Source of the DNA: Hyphomonadaceae bacterium TMED5
GTDB taxonomy: Bacteria > Pseudomonadota > Alphaproteobacteria > Caulobacterales > Hyphomonadaceae
Length of the DNA stretch: 64,000 bases
Assembly (NCBI GenBank): GCA_002173095.1
Contig: NHBK01000008.1
Coordinates: 1 to 64,000 of the forward strand
Direction of reading: 5' to 3'
Under the pieces are notes generated by a model. It saw only the letters and a list, made by a program, of their open reading frames with translations. It was not told where the DNA came from and did not search any database. Of this stretch, positions 18,006 to 26,730 are shown piece after piece; the stretch's first letter is position 1; each line of letters begins with the position of its first letter. A program made the position numbers and the translations under genes.

Positions 18006-19342
18006 TGCGCTGCTGTCGACAGAACTGTTTCAGGAGTGTCGGTAAACAGCACATCTTTTGCCGGAAAATCCGGAATATCTACGGGCGTCCACGGAAGGTC
18101 TGCGCCAAGCGCCATAGCGACACGAAGCCCGGACTTTAAGCCATCTTCATGAAAACCGTGACCGATCCATGCGCCCGCAAACCAAGCGCCGTCTCTGCCA
18201 TTCCAGAGTTCCATTGACTGTACGGTTTCCTGACGCTCAGCGTTGTACAATGGGTGGTCAAACTCAAATCGACCAAAGGTCATGTCTTCAGCAGGCGGCA
18301 CTGGCGGGTTCAGCGTGACGAAAACAGGTTTGTCCTGAGGGATCCCTTGCAAAGCATTCATCCAGTAAGAGAGGCAGATTTTCCGATCATCGCCTTTCAT
18401 TACATTCCAGCTCGCCCATGCGGACTTTCGTTTCGGCATAAGAGAAGGATCTCGGTGCAGATAGGCGATATTGTCCGTTCTGCCCACACGTGAGAGTGCA
18501 TTCGCCTGATACTCAAAACCGTCACCAAGAATGGCTTTGCTCTGGTGGGCATGTCCTGTGAGAATGACCTCGTCGAAGTCTTCTGTCATGTCGTTATAGC
18601 TGAGTAGAACGCCTGTTTTGATGCGATCGATCCGGTGAATTGGCGTATTTTTTACGGCCCGATGCCCCAGGGTGCGAATGACCTGATCGACATAGGTTTT
18701 GCTTCCGCCTGTAACAGTTCGCCATTGCGGACGATCTGTGTGCAGGAGCTTGTGGTTATTGAAAAAATTCAGGAAAGACCGCGCAGGGTAATCCATCATA
18801 TCCGCTTCCGGTGTGGACCAGATTGCTGCGCCCATTGGATAGAGATAGTTGTTGCAGAAGTCCTGGGAAAAGCCGTTTTCCTCAACATACTGGCGCAGAG
18901 ACAGACCGGACGGCAATGCGTCTGCTTCCGCGTCCCAGCGAGCCATTTTGTTGAAACGGAAAATATCAGAAAGCAATTTGAGGAAGGATGGGCGAAGCAG
19001 GTTTCGCTTCTGGGCAAAAATGCCTTTTGGATTGCTCGACCATTCATAACGGGACCTATCGCTGACTGCAAAGCTCATATCGCTGAGCTGAGTTTCAACG
19101 TTCAGACAGTCGAGAAACTGAAGGAAGTTTTTGTAATTGAGCGGATTGCAAACAATAAATCCCACATCCACCGAAATCGGTTTGCCGTCATAGTCGATCT
19201 CTACGGTATAGGAATGTCCGCCGAACCGCTCGGCGGCTTCGAACAGGGTGATATCCGCCACGTCTCTCAAGGCCCATGCTGCGCTTAGGCCTGAAATGCC
19301 AGAGCCGACAATTGCTATTTTCTTGCGTTTGGCTTGGGTCAT
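18002..19342 (-). CDS. FAD-dependent amine-oxidase-like oxidoreductase
   Basis: 446 aa. Rossmann FAD-binding motif IAIVGSGISGLSAAWAL at residues 9-25, followed by the ERFGGHSYTVEIDYDGKPISVDVGFIV block typical of this desaturase/amine-oxidase subgroup. A C-terminal FAD motif includes WFAGAWIGHGFHEDGLKSG. Relatives next to DUF1365 and cfa-like genes are reported as light- or singlet-oxygen-induced; one studied relative (UfaD of Rhodobacter) acts as an acyl-chain desaturase in furan fatty acid formation, as I recall. The substrate here is inferred. Overlaps phr and DUF1365 by 4 bp each. Confidence 0.85.
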   Translation of the reverse strand: MTQAKRKKIAIVGSGISGLSAAWALRDVADITLFEAAERFGGHSYTVEIDYDGKPISVDVGFIVCNPLNYKNFLQFLDCLNVETQLSDMSFAVSDRSRYEWSSNPKGIFAQKRNLLRPSFLKLLSDIFRFNKMARWDAEADALPSGLSLRQYVEENGFSQDFCNNYLYPMGAAIWSTPEADMMDYPARSFLNFFNNHKLLHTDRPQWRTVTGGSKTYVDQVIRTLGHRAVKNTPIHRIDRIKTGVLLSYNDMTEDFDEVILTGHAHQSKAILGDGFEYQANALSRVGRTDNIAYLHRDPSLMPKRKSAWASWNVMKGDDRKICLSYWMNALQGIPQDKPVFVTLNPPVPPAEDMTFGRFEFDHPLYNAERQETVQSMELWNGRDGAWFAGAWIGHGFHEDGLKSGLRVAMALGADLPWTPVDIPDFPAKDVLFTDTPETVLSTAAQ

Positions 19343-20790
19343 GACTTCAGACTTTCATAGGCTTCAAGTGCGCGCTCGCGTGCGCGTTTGTGTTCAATAA
19401 ATGGCTTGGGGTACGTCTTGCCCAATTCGATACCGGCCTCATGCAAAGCGGATTGAGGGGCTTCCCATGGTGTAAACAGATGTTTGTTTGAGAGTTTTGT
19501 GAGTTCCGGCACCCACTGGCGAATATAGTCGCCTTCAGGGTCGAACTTCTCGCCTTGCGTTATCGGATTGAAAATACGGAAATATGGAGAGGCGTCCGCG
19601 CCGCTTCCCGCAACCCATTGCCAGCTCGCTGGATTATTGGCGCTATCTGCATCGACCAATGTATCCCAGAACCATTCTTCGCCGTCGCGCCAGTCTTGCA
19701 TAAGGTGTTTGATGAAGAAGGACGCTACAATCATGCGTACACGATTGTGCATGTATCCGCTTTGCCAAAGCTCTCGCAGGCCAGCATCGACAATTGGATA
19801 GCCTGTCTGACCCTTTTGCCACGCAAGGGCCGCATTCTCGTCTTTAGTCCATGGGAAGGCGTCGAACTTATCGTTCCAGTTTTCCTTAGAAAGGTCAGAA
19901 CTCTGGAAAAGAAGGGCGTGAGAAAAATCGCGCCAGGCCAGTTCTCGCAGGAATGCCCATGCATCAGATTGCACTTCAGGACGGTTCTCAGCCTCTTCCA
20001 GCGTTCGCGACCAGATTGCCTGAACGGAAATCTCGCCGCAGCTCAGATGAGGAGACAGGCGTGAAGTGCCGGGTTTGTCCGGGCGATCGCGGAATTCTTT
20101 ATAGCCTTTCAAACCGGTTTCAAAGAAAGCTTCGAGCTTCTCCCAAGCACCATCTTCGCCTGGAGACCAGTGTTCTGAAAAACCTCCAGACCAATCTGGT
20201 TTGGTAGGATGAAACGACCAATCCGAAAGACTTTCTGAGGCAACATTTTCAACAAAGGTCGGATCGGTTTTTCCGTCCGGATGGGTCGGTGAATAGGCGT
20301 CCTTCAGGGCGTTCCAAAACGGCGTGAACACTTTGTATGGATCGCCGCTTTTTGTGGTGACCTGCCAGGGTTCCATCAGAAGGCTGCCATTGAAGGTCTG
20401 AACCTCGCAGCCGCGATCTTTCAGCTCTGCTTTGAGGGCTTTGTCGGTGTCGATGCCAGAGGTGTCGTAACGGCGGTTCCAGAATACTTTCGAAATATCG
20501 TGCTCGGAGACCAAAGCCTCAATCACGTCTTCAACGGAGCCGTTTGTGACAGTTTTGAGGGTGAGTGAACCGCCGAGATCTTTCAGGTCCTCGTTCAACG
20601 CCGCCAACGACTTATCGAGCCACCATTTCTTTGCGGCGCCTGGTTTGCGCTGAGAGTGGCCGGTGTCATCATGAATATAGAGGCAAATGACTGGATGCCC
20701 CGCTGACGCCGCAGCGTTCAAGGCAGGATTATTTCTGATCCGCAGGTCGTTTCGAAACCATACAAGAGATATATCAGACGGGGTGCTAAT
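19339..20790 (-). CDS. phr: Deoxyribodipyrimidine photolyase, probable ATT start
   Basis: Light-driven repair of cyclobutane pyrimidine dimers. It has the N-terminal antenna alpha/beta domain and the C-terminal FAD domain, with SRLSPHLSCGEIS, WRDFSHALLFQ, DAGLRELWQSGYMHNRVRMIVASFFIKHL and DADSANNPASWQWVAGSGADASPYFRIFNP. The family N-terminus LVWFRNDLRIRNNPAL lies upstream of the first usual start (TTG 20721), and between the in-frame TAA and this motif there is no ATG, GTG or TTG. The only fitting start is ATT at 20790-20788, with AGAGGA nine bases upstream, giving 483 aa. Starting at TTG 20721 would remove the first beta strand. First gene of the minus-strand lipid-modification operon. Confidence 0.9.
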   Translation of the reverse strand: MSTPSDISLVWFRNDLRIRNNPALNAAASAGHPVICLYIHDDTGHSQRKPGAAKKWWLDKSLAALNEDLKDLGGSLTLKTVTNGSVEDVIEALVSEHDISKVFWNRRYDTSGIDTDKALKAELKDRGCEVQTFNGSLLMEPWQVTTKSGDPYKVFTPFWNALKDAYSPTHPDGKTDPTFVENVASESLSDWSFHPTKPDWSGGFSEHWSPGEDGAWEKLEAFFETGLKGYKEFRDRPDKPGTSRLSPHLSCGEISVQAIWSRTLEEAENRPEVQSDAWAFLRELAWRDFSHALLFQSSDLSKENWNDKFDAFPWTKDENAALAWQKGQTGYPIVDAGLRELWQSGYMHNRVRMIVASFFIKHLMQDWRDGEEWFWDTLVDADSANNPASWQWVAGSGADASPYFRIFNPITQGEKFDPEGDYIRQWVPELTKLSNKHLFTPWEAPQSALHEAGIELGKTYPKPFIEHKRARERALEAYESLKS

Positions 20791-20815
20791 CTTATCGTAT
20801 CCTCTTTATTGTAAG

Positions 20816-20845
20816 TCTGTACGAGCGGGGCTAAAGCCCGGATCA
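20816..20845 (-). promoter_or_regulatory. Candidate ECF-type (RpoE/ChrR-like) promoter of phr operon
   Basis: On the minus strand, TGATCC (20845-20840), an 18-bp spacer and TACAGA (20821-20816), about 25 bases before the phr start. TGATCC is the -35 of the Rhodobacter RpoE-ChrR singlet-oxygen regulon, which includes phr and cfa-type genes (known); the -10 match is weak. A GGGCT-AA-AGCCC dyad (20828-20839) fills the spacer, so a MerR-type (LitR) operator is an alternative. Confidence 0.4.
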
Positions 20846-20891
20846 CAAAAAAGAAATACGGTCGATTTGACGATAGGACACTTGGCGTTGC

Positions 20892-22385
20892 ATGACGGAC
20901 TATAAAAAGGAAAAGGCCGTGGAATCCAGCTTTCTCACACTTGAAAAAATCTGTGATGACGTCAGCAAAATTCGAGTTCTTTGCGTCGGCGATATCATGC
21001 TGGACCGGTTTGTTTACGGATCGGTTAGCCGAGTTTCTCCCGAAGCACCGATTCCAGTACTTCGTCAGTCGGCGGTCACCACCATGCTGGGCGCGGTTGG
21101 CAATGTTGCACGCAATGTTGCGTCTCTGGGCGCTCAGGCAGAAATCTTCTCAGTCATTGGCGATGATGCCGAGGCCGATGAGCTACAGACTGTCCTGAAC
21201 GCAGAGCCAGGAATATCTGGTGAAATCTGTCGCGACGCTTCCAGGGAAACTACAGTGAAGGTGCGCTATGTTGCCAGTGGGCAGCAACTGCTTCGCGTGG
21301 ATAAAGAGGTGGTCAGCAGTATTTCTGACGACGCGGAGACAAGGCTTTGCGCGGCTCTTAAAAAAGCGGCATCATCCGCTCAAGTCATTCTTTTGTCGGA
21401 CTATGCGAAAGGCTGCGTAACGGAAAAGGTCATACAGACCTGCATCACATCTGCCTCTGAGTTTGGAATTCCTGTGATCGTGGACCCTAAAGGAACCGAT
21501 TTTGGAAAATACGGCTCAGTCGATGTTATTAAGCCAAATGCCTCGGAATTAGCTGCAGTGGTTGGACGCACGCTCCTAGACGAACGCTCTGTGGAAGATG
21601 CAATGACCGAGCTGCTAGCTTCCATTCCAGCAAAGGCATTGGCCGTCACCCGATCTGAAAAGGGCATGTCATTTCTGCAAGGCGCTGGCACAATCCACCA
21701 TATGCCAGCCGAAAAACGTGAAGTGTTCGATGTGTCTGGCGCGGGTGATACAAGCCTTGCTGGCATTGGCCTTTCCCTAGCCGTTGGGGCGACTCTGGAA
21801 GCTGCATGCCAAATGGCGCTTATTGCGGCAGGTATCGCCGTATCCAAGTCGGGCACCGCAACTGTTTCAGCGTCTGAGATACGTGAAGCCATTGAAGTTA
21901 AGAAGAGCAATTCAAATCGTCGTCAGCGCCAACATTTACCGGTCGATGAGAGGATCGCAGCATGGCGCTCAGAAGGCCTGAAAATTGGGTTCACCAACGG
22001 CTGTTTTGATATTCTGCATGCGGGCCATATTCGTTCGCTAGAATTCGCTGCAAGCCATTGCGACCGTCTCATTGTTGGTCTCAATTCGGATGCTTCGGTT
22101 AAACGACTGAAGGGGGACGCCAGGCCCATCAACGGCGAACTGGACCGCGCAGAGTTGCTGGCGGCACTGCAGATGGTTGATGCCGTCATGCTGTTCACTG
22201 AAGACACGCCCTATGAACTGATTAGGCAAGTGCAACCCGATCTCATCGTAAAGGGCGGTGACTACAAACCTGAAGACGTCGTTGGTGCAGACATCGTAAA
22301 AGCGCGCGGTGGCGAGGTTTTGATCGCGCCAATTCTTGAAGGAAGAAGCACGACCGGAATCATCGAGAAGTCATCTAAAACCTGA
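20892..22385 (+). CDS. hldE: Bifunctional heptose-7-phosphate kinase / heptose-1-phosphate adenylyltransferase
   Basis: Makes ADP-heptose precursor for the LPS inner core. 497 aa with both domains. The PfkB-type kinase (about 20-330) has GAVGNVARNVASLGA and the anion hole DVSGAGDTSLAGIG. The cytidylyltransferase-like domain (about 350-497) has NGCFDILHAGHIRSLEFA, the HxGH nucleotide-binding site, and the VKGGDY motif. Presence implies a heptose-containing LPS core. ATG 20892 is divergent from phr across 101 bp. It is convergent with the next gene, with nine bases between stops. Confidence 0.95.
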   Translation: MTDYKKEKAVESSFLTLEKICDDVSKIRVLCVGDIMLDRFVYGSVSRVSPEAPIPVLRQSAVTTMLGAVGNVARNVASLGAQAEIFSVIGDDAEADELQTVLNAEPGISGEICRDASRETTVKVRYVASGQQLLRVDKEVVSSISDDAETRLCAALKKAASSAQVILLSDYAKGCVTEKVIQTCITSASEFGIPVIVDPKGTDFGKYGSVDVIKPNASELAAVVGRTLLDERSVEDAMTELLASIPAKALAVTRSEKGMSFLQGAGTIHHMPAEKREVFDVSGAGDTSLAGIGLSLAVGATLEAACQMALIAAGIAVSKSGTATVSASEIREAIEVKKSNSNRRQRQHLPVDERIAAWRSEGLKIGFTNGCFDILHAGHIRSLEFAASHCDRLIVGLNSDASVKRLKGDARPINGELDRAELLAALQMVDAVMLFTEDTPYELIRQVQPDLIVKGGDYKPEDVVGADIVKARGGEVLIAPILEGRSTTGIIEKSSKT

Positions 22386-22394
22386 TCTGCTGCT

Positions 22395-23258
22395 CTATTC
22401 CAATTCGTGCTCTGGCCTGTTGATCGGTGACAATTCAATCGTCTCGAATGGCGGCAATGGCGCCGCTGGTTTTGGCACGTTTTCCACCAGATAGTCGCTG
22501 AAATCCGTCATGAGCGCGTCTACGGCAGTTAGTCGCTCGTTATCGGAGACTGCGCTCAGATCAAGCACGCATGGATAGATAGAGTCACTGCTGCACGGCG
22601 GCATATCATTCAGTGGAGTAGGTTCATCAGCAGGCTGGTCGATTACGATAAAACCACCAAACAAAGTGTTGTATGGCAAGGTCGCATCCAGTCTTAGCTG
22701 GAAGGCTTCATAGGCCGCGGCCACACCATCACCTGAGCCGCCGAGAAACATCCCGCGCATGTGATTATCTTCCGACAGGTAAAAGTCGACAGAGGCGAGC
22801 ATATCTTCCTGCTCGAGGGCCATTGCGTCCTCGATATCGACTTCATGACCTGTCAAAGACGAGAGAAATCTTCGTTTCGGAGCGAATACATCAAACAAGT
22901 CATCGGACTCACTCGTAAGCCATCGGTCATTCTCATATGTCGCAGAAACGGCTGCCCAATCCAGAGGGATATTCCAGCCGCCCATAAATGCCTCAGGTCG
23001 ATCTACAAACCAGACAATATCGATGCCCCACGGTGTATCCCAGCCAGCAGGACGTTCTCCGGTGGGTCTGGAAAACCAGCTCAATTCCTCTGAATAGTCC
23101 GGGGCAGTTGGCGCATTGGATCGATCAAAAGCGGGGGCCGCAGGCGGGGTCATAGTTGCGACGTGAAAAATGGCTGACGCGATCATGATCAATAGCGCGA
23201 TAATCGCGATTGGTGGAATAAGTCTGGTGACAGATGTTTTGCTGGTTTCGTTCGACAT
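22395..23258 (-). CDS. DUF3089-like membrane-anchored alpha/beta-hydrolase, divergent
   Basis: 287 aa. A single N-terminal membrane segment (about residues 13-34) makes it membrane anchored with the bulk outside the cytoplasm. The DUF3089 pattern can be followed: DYSEELSWFSRPTG, DIVWFVDRPEAFMGGWNIPLD, LFDVFAPKRRFLSS, and a DMLASVDFYLSEDN helix. Where the family has a GHSQG nucleophile elbow, this protein has GGSGDG, keeping Ser but losing His. The N-terminal family motif usually contains Cys, also absent here. It may be a catalytically altered relative. Family call is by pattern only. Confidence 0.55.
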   Translation of the reverse strand: MSNETSKTSVTRLIPPIAIIALLIMIASAIFHVATMTPPAAPAFDRSNAPTAPDYSEELSWFSRPTGERPAGWDTPWGIDIVWFVDRPEAFMGGWNIPLDWAAVSATYENDRWLTSESDDLFDVFAPKRRFLSSLTGHEVDIEDAMALEQEDMLASVDFYLSEDNHMRGMFLGGSGDGVAAAYEAFQLRLDATLPYNTLFGGFIVIDQPADEPTPLNDMPPCSSDSIYPCVLDLSAVSDNERLTAVDALMTDFSDYLVENVPKPAAPLPPFETIELSPINRPEHELE

Positions 23259-23611
23259 CAGAAATCCGTTTTCCCAAAGACCTTAAGAATCATGACCATC
23301 AGTGTGTTGTTACTGATCTCTAACGCGATTTGTGAAGCAACAATACTGGCTGGGCCGTTATGCGTTATTCTATCGGGTGGTTTTTAGGCGATCTTATGTC
23401 CTGATCCATAAAGCTATTCCCCTCCGGAGGGCCTGATGAGCATTATAGCCAGTTTCGCTATCTAAAAATTACTCTAGTAACAGTTTGATCAGTGAATTGT
23501 ATGACACAATTCTGCCCAACGGATAATGGAGTGAGGTCTGAAGGTAGTTTTACCTGACAGGCCATCTCGGTTTTCTGGCAGGCAGTTATTCGAAAGCGGG
23601 CTACAACGTCG
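23259..23611. other. 353-bp divergent intergenic region
   Basis: Between the DUF3089-like gene (minus) and DUF502 (plus). No gene-like open frame was recognised. It holds a 12-bp palindrome CCCTCCGGAGGG at 23420-23431 and the inverted repeat at 23494-23512. Both promoters must lie here, but I could not place -35/-10 pairs with confidence. Confidence 0.6.
23494..23512. repeat. Inverted repeat, candidate operator
   Basis: Perfect 7-bp arms GAATTGT / ACAATTC around a 5-base centre, 100 bases before the DUF502 start. The size and symmetry suit binding of a dimeric helix-turn-helix regulator; no regulator is identified. Confidence 0.45.
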
Positions 23612-24331
23612 ATGGACGAGAACGAAAAAAACGAGTCTCAGCACAAAACTCAGAAGCCTGGCTTTTTTGGCTGGCTTCGTGCGCGCTTCATTGCGGGTGT
23701 TGTGATCGCAACACCGATTGTTGTGCCAATCCTTCTGATTGGTATGGCGATTTCGTGGATAGATGAGCGGATCAAACCTATTCTCAGATCTGCTATTCCG
23801 CAGCGAATACGAGATTTCGATCTTGGGCTGTTTTCGGTCGACACGCTGATTGGCTACACGCCCGGCCTAGGCCTGTTGTTTGCTGTGATCGCTCTGACAT
23901 TTCTGGGTGCGTTCGCTGCAAATCTTCTCGGGCGTTCGCTCATTCGAACGAGCGAGCGGATTGTGGAGCGCGTGCCTATTCTTCGAACGCTCTACACGCC
24001 ACTTCGACAGCTCGTTGAAATCTTCTCGGACAAGGAGAGTGGTTCCTTCAAAGAAGTCGTGTTGGTGGAATACCCAAAAGAGGGAACCTGGGCTGTTGGA
24101 TTTCTGACATCCAGCGCAAAGGATGAGATCGCGGAAAAACTAGGCGCGGACTATCTTGGTGTTTTTGTTCCAACCACGCCTAACCCGACGTCGGGATTTC
24201 TAATGTACGTGCCCGTTGAAAAGGTAAAGCATCTCGACATGAGCATTGAGGATGGGGCGAAATTGATCGTTTCTGCCGGTGTCGTGCTGCCGAAGAGAGA
24301 TGGCGAGGAAGACGTAGAGGGTCAGACCTGA
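23612..24331 (+). CDS. DUF502 family membrane protein
   Basis: 239 aa. Two membrane segments: about residues 24-50 (FIAGVVIATPIVVPILLIGMAI) and about 75-105 (GLLFAVIALTFLGAFAANLLG). Between and after them are DUF502 marks: RFDLG-like (DFDLGLFSVDTLIGYTPGLG), RTLYTPLRQLVEIFSDKESGSFKEVVLVEYP, and FVPTTPNPTSGFLMYVP. Function is unknown; the family is an integral membrane protein found in many bacteria and plants. Its last ten bases overlap the recG stop on the other strand. Confidence 0.9.
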   Translation: MDENEKNESQHKTQKPGFFGWLRARFIAGVVIATPIVVPILLIGMAISWIDERIKPILRSAIPQRIRDFDLGLFSVDTLIGYTPGLGLLFAVIALTFLGAFAANLLGRSLIRTSERIVERVPILRTLYTPLRQLVEIFSDKESGSFKEVVLVEYPKEGTWAVGFLTSSAKDEIAEKLGADYLGVFVPTTPNPTSGFLMYVPVEKVKHLDMSIEDGAKLIVSAGVVLPKRDGEEDVEGQT

Positions 24332-26442
24332 GGTTGCGTGAGATCGGATTTCCAAAGCAACTGCATGAGCGGTTGAAAGCCTGAAAGATCGACTGGTTTG
24401 CGATTAAATAGGTATGCCGCGTGATTATTGGCCATTTCCATCAGGCCCTGATGACGGCTGAGGTCGATAAATCTGAAATCAGGAAGCCCGCTCTGTTCTG
24501 ATCCGAGTATGTCGCCTGGGCCTCTGAGTTTGAAATCAACTTCGGCAATGTAGAAGCCATCGTCGCTGTCACGCAGTGTCTGTAGTCGCTTTTTTGCGGT
24601 CTCGCCGAGTGGCGGCGTATACACAAGCAAGCAGAATGAGGGCTTGCTTCCTCTGCCAACACGACCTCTCAACTGGTGAAGTTGAGCCAGCCCGAAACTT
24701 TCAGCAGCTTCGATAACCATAATGGTCGCCTCGGGCACATCAACGCCAACCTCAATGACGGTTGTCGCGACGAGTATTCGCGTATCACCGCGACGAAAGG
24801 CTTCGAGCGCTGCTTCTTTGTCCTTTGCACTCAGACGGCCATGAACCAGCCCGACAGCGTCACCGAAAAGCTCCTTCAGCATTGCGTAACGACCAAGTGC
24901 GCTTGGCATATCGCCGTCATCATCTACGCGCGGGCAAACCCAGAAGATTCTCTCATCTCGATTGAGTGCACGTCCGGCACCTGAAAACACATCTTCAATC
25001 CGAGAGTCTGGAAGAATACGCGTATCGATGGGTTGGCGGCCAGCAGGCTTTTCATCGAGTATACTTGTCTCAATATCACCATGAACCGTCATTGAGAGCG
25101 TTCGCGGAATAGGAGTGGCGCTCATGATAAGGAGATGAGGTGCCATCGCCTTTGAGGCGAGCCTGAACCGGTCACCAACGCCAAACCTGTGTTGCTCATC
25201 GATTACGATCAGGGCGAGCTCGTCGAATTCCACGCCATCCTGGAATAAGGCGTGTGTTCCGCAAAGTATCTGCGTTTCGCCCGATGCAACACGTTCCAGA
25301 ATGGCCTGTCGTGCCTTTCCCTTGTCCCGGCCGGTCAGACACTCAATCTGAAGATTGAACGGTGCGAGTAGGCCTTTAATTGATTCAAACAGCTGGCGCG
25401 CAAGAACTTCTGTTGGCGCCATGACCGCGCCCTGATAGCCGGCTTTCACTGCATTGAAGAGCGAAAAAGCGGCTACAGTGGTTTTGCCAGCTCCAACATC
25501 GCCCTGAAGCATTCTTTGCATGGGGATCGTTCGTGACGTGTCGGAAATAATGTCTTCACACGCTCTGGTTTGGGCGTTTGTCATCGGATAGGGCAGTGGC
25601 GCACTGAAGGCCGGCAAAGCGGCATTGCCATCAGGAAACCCATGAGCGCCTGAACCCCGGTTGGCTTCGCGCATTTGCCGAAAGGTCAGGGCGCGCGCCA
25701 ATGCTTCGTCATAGGCAAGCCGAGCGCGGGGTTTGTCCCAGAATTCGTGTGATAACTCATCGGGTAGGTGGAGCGTTCTTAGCGCCTCGATGAAACTAGG
25801 CCAGCTTTCCTTCTGAAGAATGTCATCTGCGATCCACTCGCCGGGATCTGGAAGTTGGCTCATGGCCTGCCGAATGAACCCATGCAGTCGGCGATTGGTG
25901 AGCCCTGCTTGAAGAGGATAGACGGGTTCCACCTTTGGGATGCTATTCATCTTCGATATGGGGACGGCATAGTCTGGGTGCGTCATTTGCCGCTGTCCGT
26001 GGAAGTCTTCGATAACGCCCGAAACGACCATTTCAGATCCCGGAACAAATTGGCGTTTGAGATATCCGGCGTTCGAATTGAAAAATACCAACGTAAGAAA
26101 GCCGGTATCGTCGGCCAATCGAATGCGTTGTAATTTTGAGCCGCGTGGCGCGACAGAAAAGTCCTGCACGATCCCAGAAACCGTCTGCGTTTCACCGATC
26201 AGCGTAGATGCAAAGTCTGTTTTGAGTGACCGGTCTATCCAGCGATGTGGGAGGTGGGACACCAGATCAAAGAGTGTCGAGCCGCCTATCAAACGGGAAA
26301 GGCTTTCCGCGAGCTTTGGGCCAATACCATCAAGACGGGTGATGGGCGCATGCCAGCTTGAAATGTTCGGGGATTGGTCCAACTTTTCGACTCTGATCCA
26401 TAGTTTGAATTGGAATTGATACGGACTTGGCGTAAGTGGCAA
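24322..26442 (-). CDS. recG: ATP-dependent DNA helicase RecG
   Basis: Branch-migrating helicase that remodels stalled forks and Holliday junctions. About 706 aa. The wedge/OB domain is followed by helicase motifs I (QGDVGAGKTTVA) and II (VIDEQHRFGVGDR), then SATPIPRTL and the TRG region with QLRGRVGRGSK. The start is uncertain: there is no ATG, TTG 26442 lacks a ribosome-binding site, and TTG 26382 would give a length nearer family norm (SSWHAPITRLDGIGPKLAESL follows). Divergent from sdhE. Confidence 0.93.
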   Translation of the reverse strand: MPLTPSPYQFQFKLWIRVEKLDQSPNISSWHAPITRLDGIGPKLAESLSRLIGGSTLFDLVSHLPHRWIDRSLKTDFASTLIGETQTVSGIVQDFSVAPRGSKLQRIRLADDTGFLTLVFFNSNAGYLKRQFVPGSEMVVSGVIEDFHGQRQMTHPDYAVPISKMNSIPKVEPVYPLQAGLTNRRLHGFIRQAMSQLPDPGEWIADDILQKESWPSFIEALRTLHLPDELSHEFWDKPRARLAYDEALARALTFRQMREANRGSGAHGFPDGNAALPAFSAPLPYPMTNAQTRACEDIISDTSRTIPMQRMLQGDVGAGKTTVAAFSLFNAVKAGYQGAVMAPTEVLARQLFESIKGLLAPFNLQIECLTGRDKGKARQAILERVASGETQILCGTHALFQDGVEFDELALIVIDEQHRFGVGDRFRLASKAMAPHLLIMSATPIPRTLSMTVHGDIETSILDEKPAGRQPIDTRILPDSRIEDVFSGAGRALNRDERIFWVCPRVDDDGDMPSALGRYAMLKELFGDAVGLVHGRLSAKDKEAALEAFRRGDTRILVATTVIEVGVDVPEATIMVIEAAESFGLAQLHQLRGRVGRGSKPSFCLLVYTPPLGETAKKRLQTLRDSDDGFYIAEVDFKLRGPGDILGSEQSGLPDFRFIDLSRHQGLMEMANNHAAYLFNRKPVDLSGFQPLMQLLWKSDLTQPQV

Positions 26443-26469
26443 GGCTTATGAGGTCAGAAGGAGTTTCCG

Positions 26470-26730
26470 ATGGATGAGCGACGCAGAAAATTGACGTTTC
26501 GCGCATGGCGCAGAGGCTTTCGCGAAATGGACCTCATTATGGGTAGTTTTGCAGACAAATACATGGCTGAGCTCACTGAAGCAGAGCTTGATGAATTTGA
26601 GCGTTTGCTGGCGGTGCCAGACTGGGATGTGTTCGGCTGGATAACCGGCACGAAGGAGATTCCACCGGAATCCGACTTACCTTTGCTCGATAAGCTCAAA
26701 AAGTTCAAATACACCGCTCAACCGGGTTGA
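26470..26730 (+). CDS. sdhE: FAD assembly factor SdhE
   Basis: 86 aa. SdhE/SDHAF2 promotes covalent flavinylation of succinate dehydrogenase SdhA. The RGxxE motif is present (WRRGFREMDLIMG), followed by LDEFERLLAVPDWDVFGWITG. AAGGAG precedes the ATG. It overlaps mfd by TTGA, a location often seen in alphaproteobacteria. Confidence 0.93.
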   Translation: MDERRRKLTFRAWRRGFREMDLIMGSFADKYMAELTEAELDEFERLLAVPDWDVFGWITGTKEIPPESDLPLLDKLKKFKYTAQPG

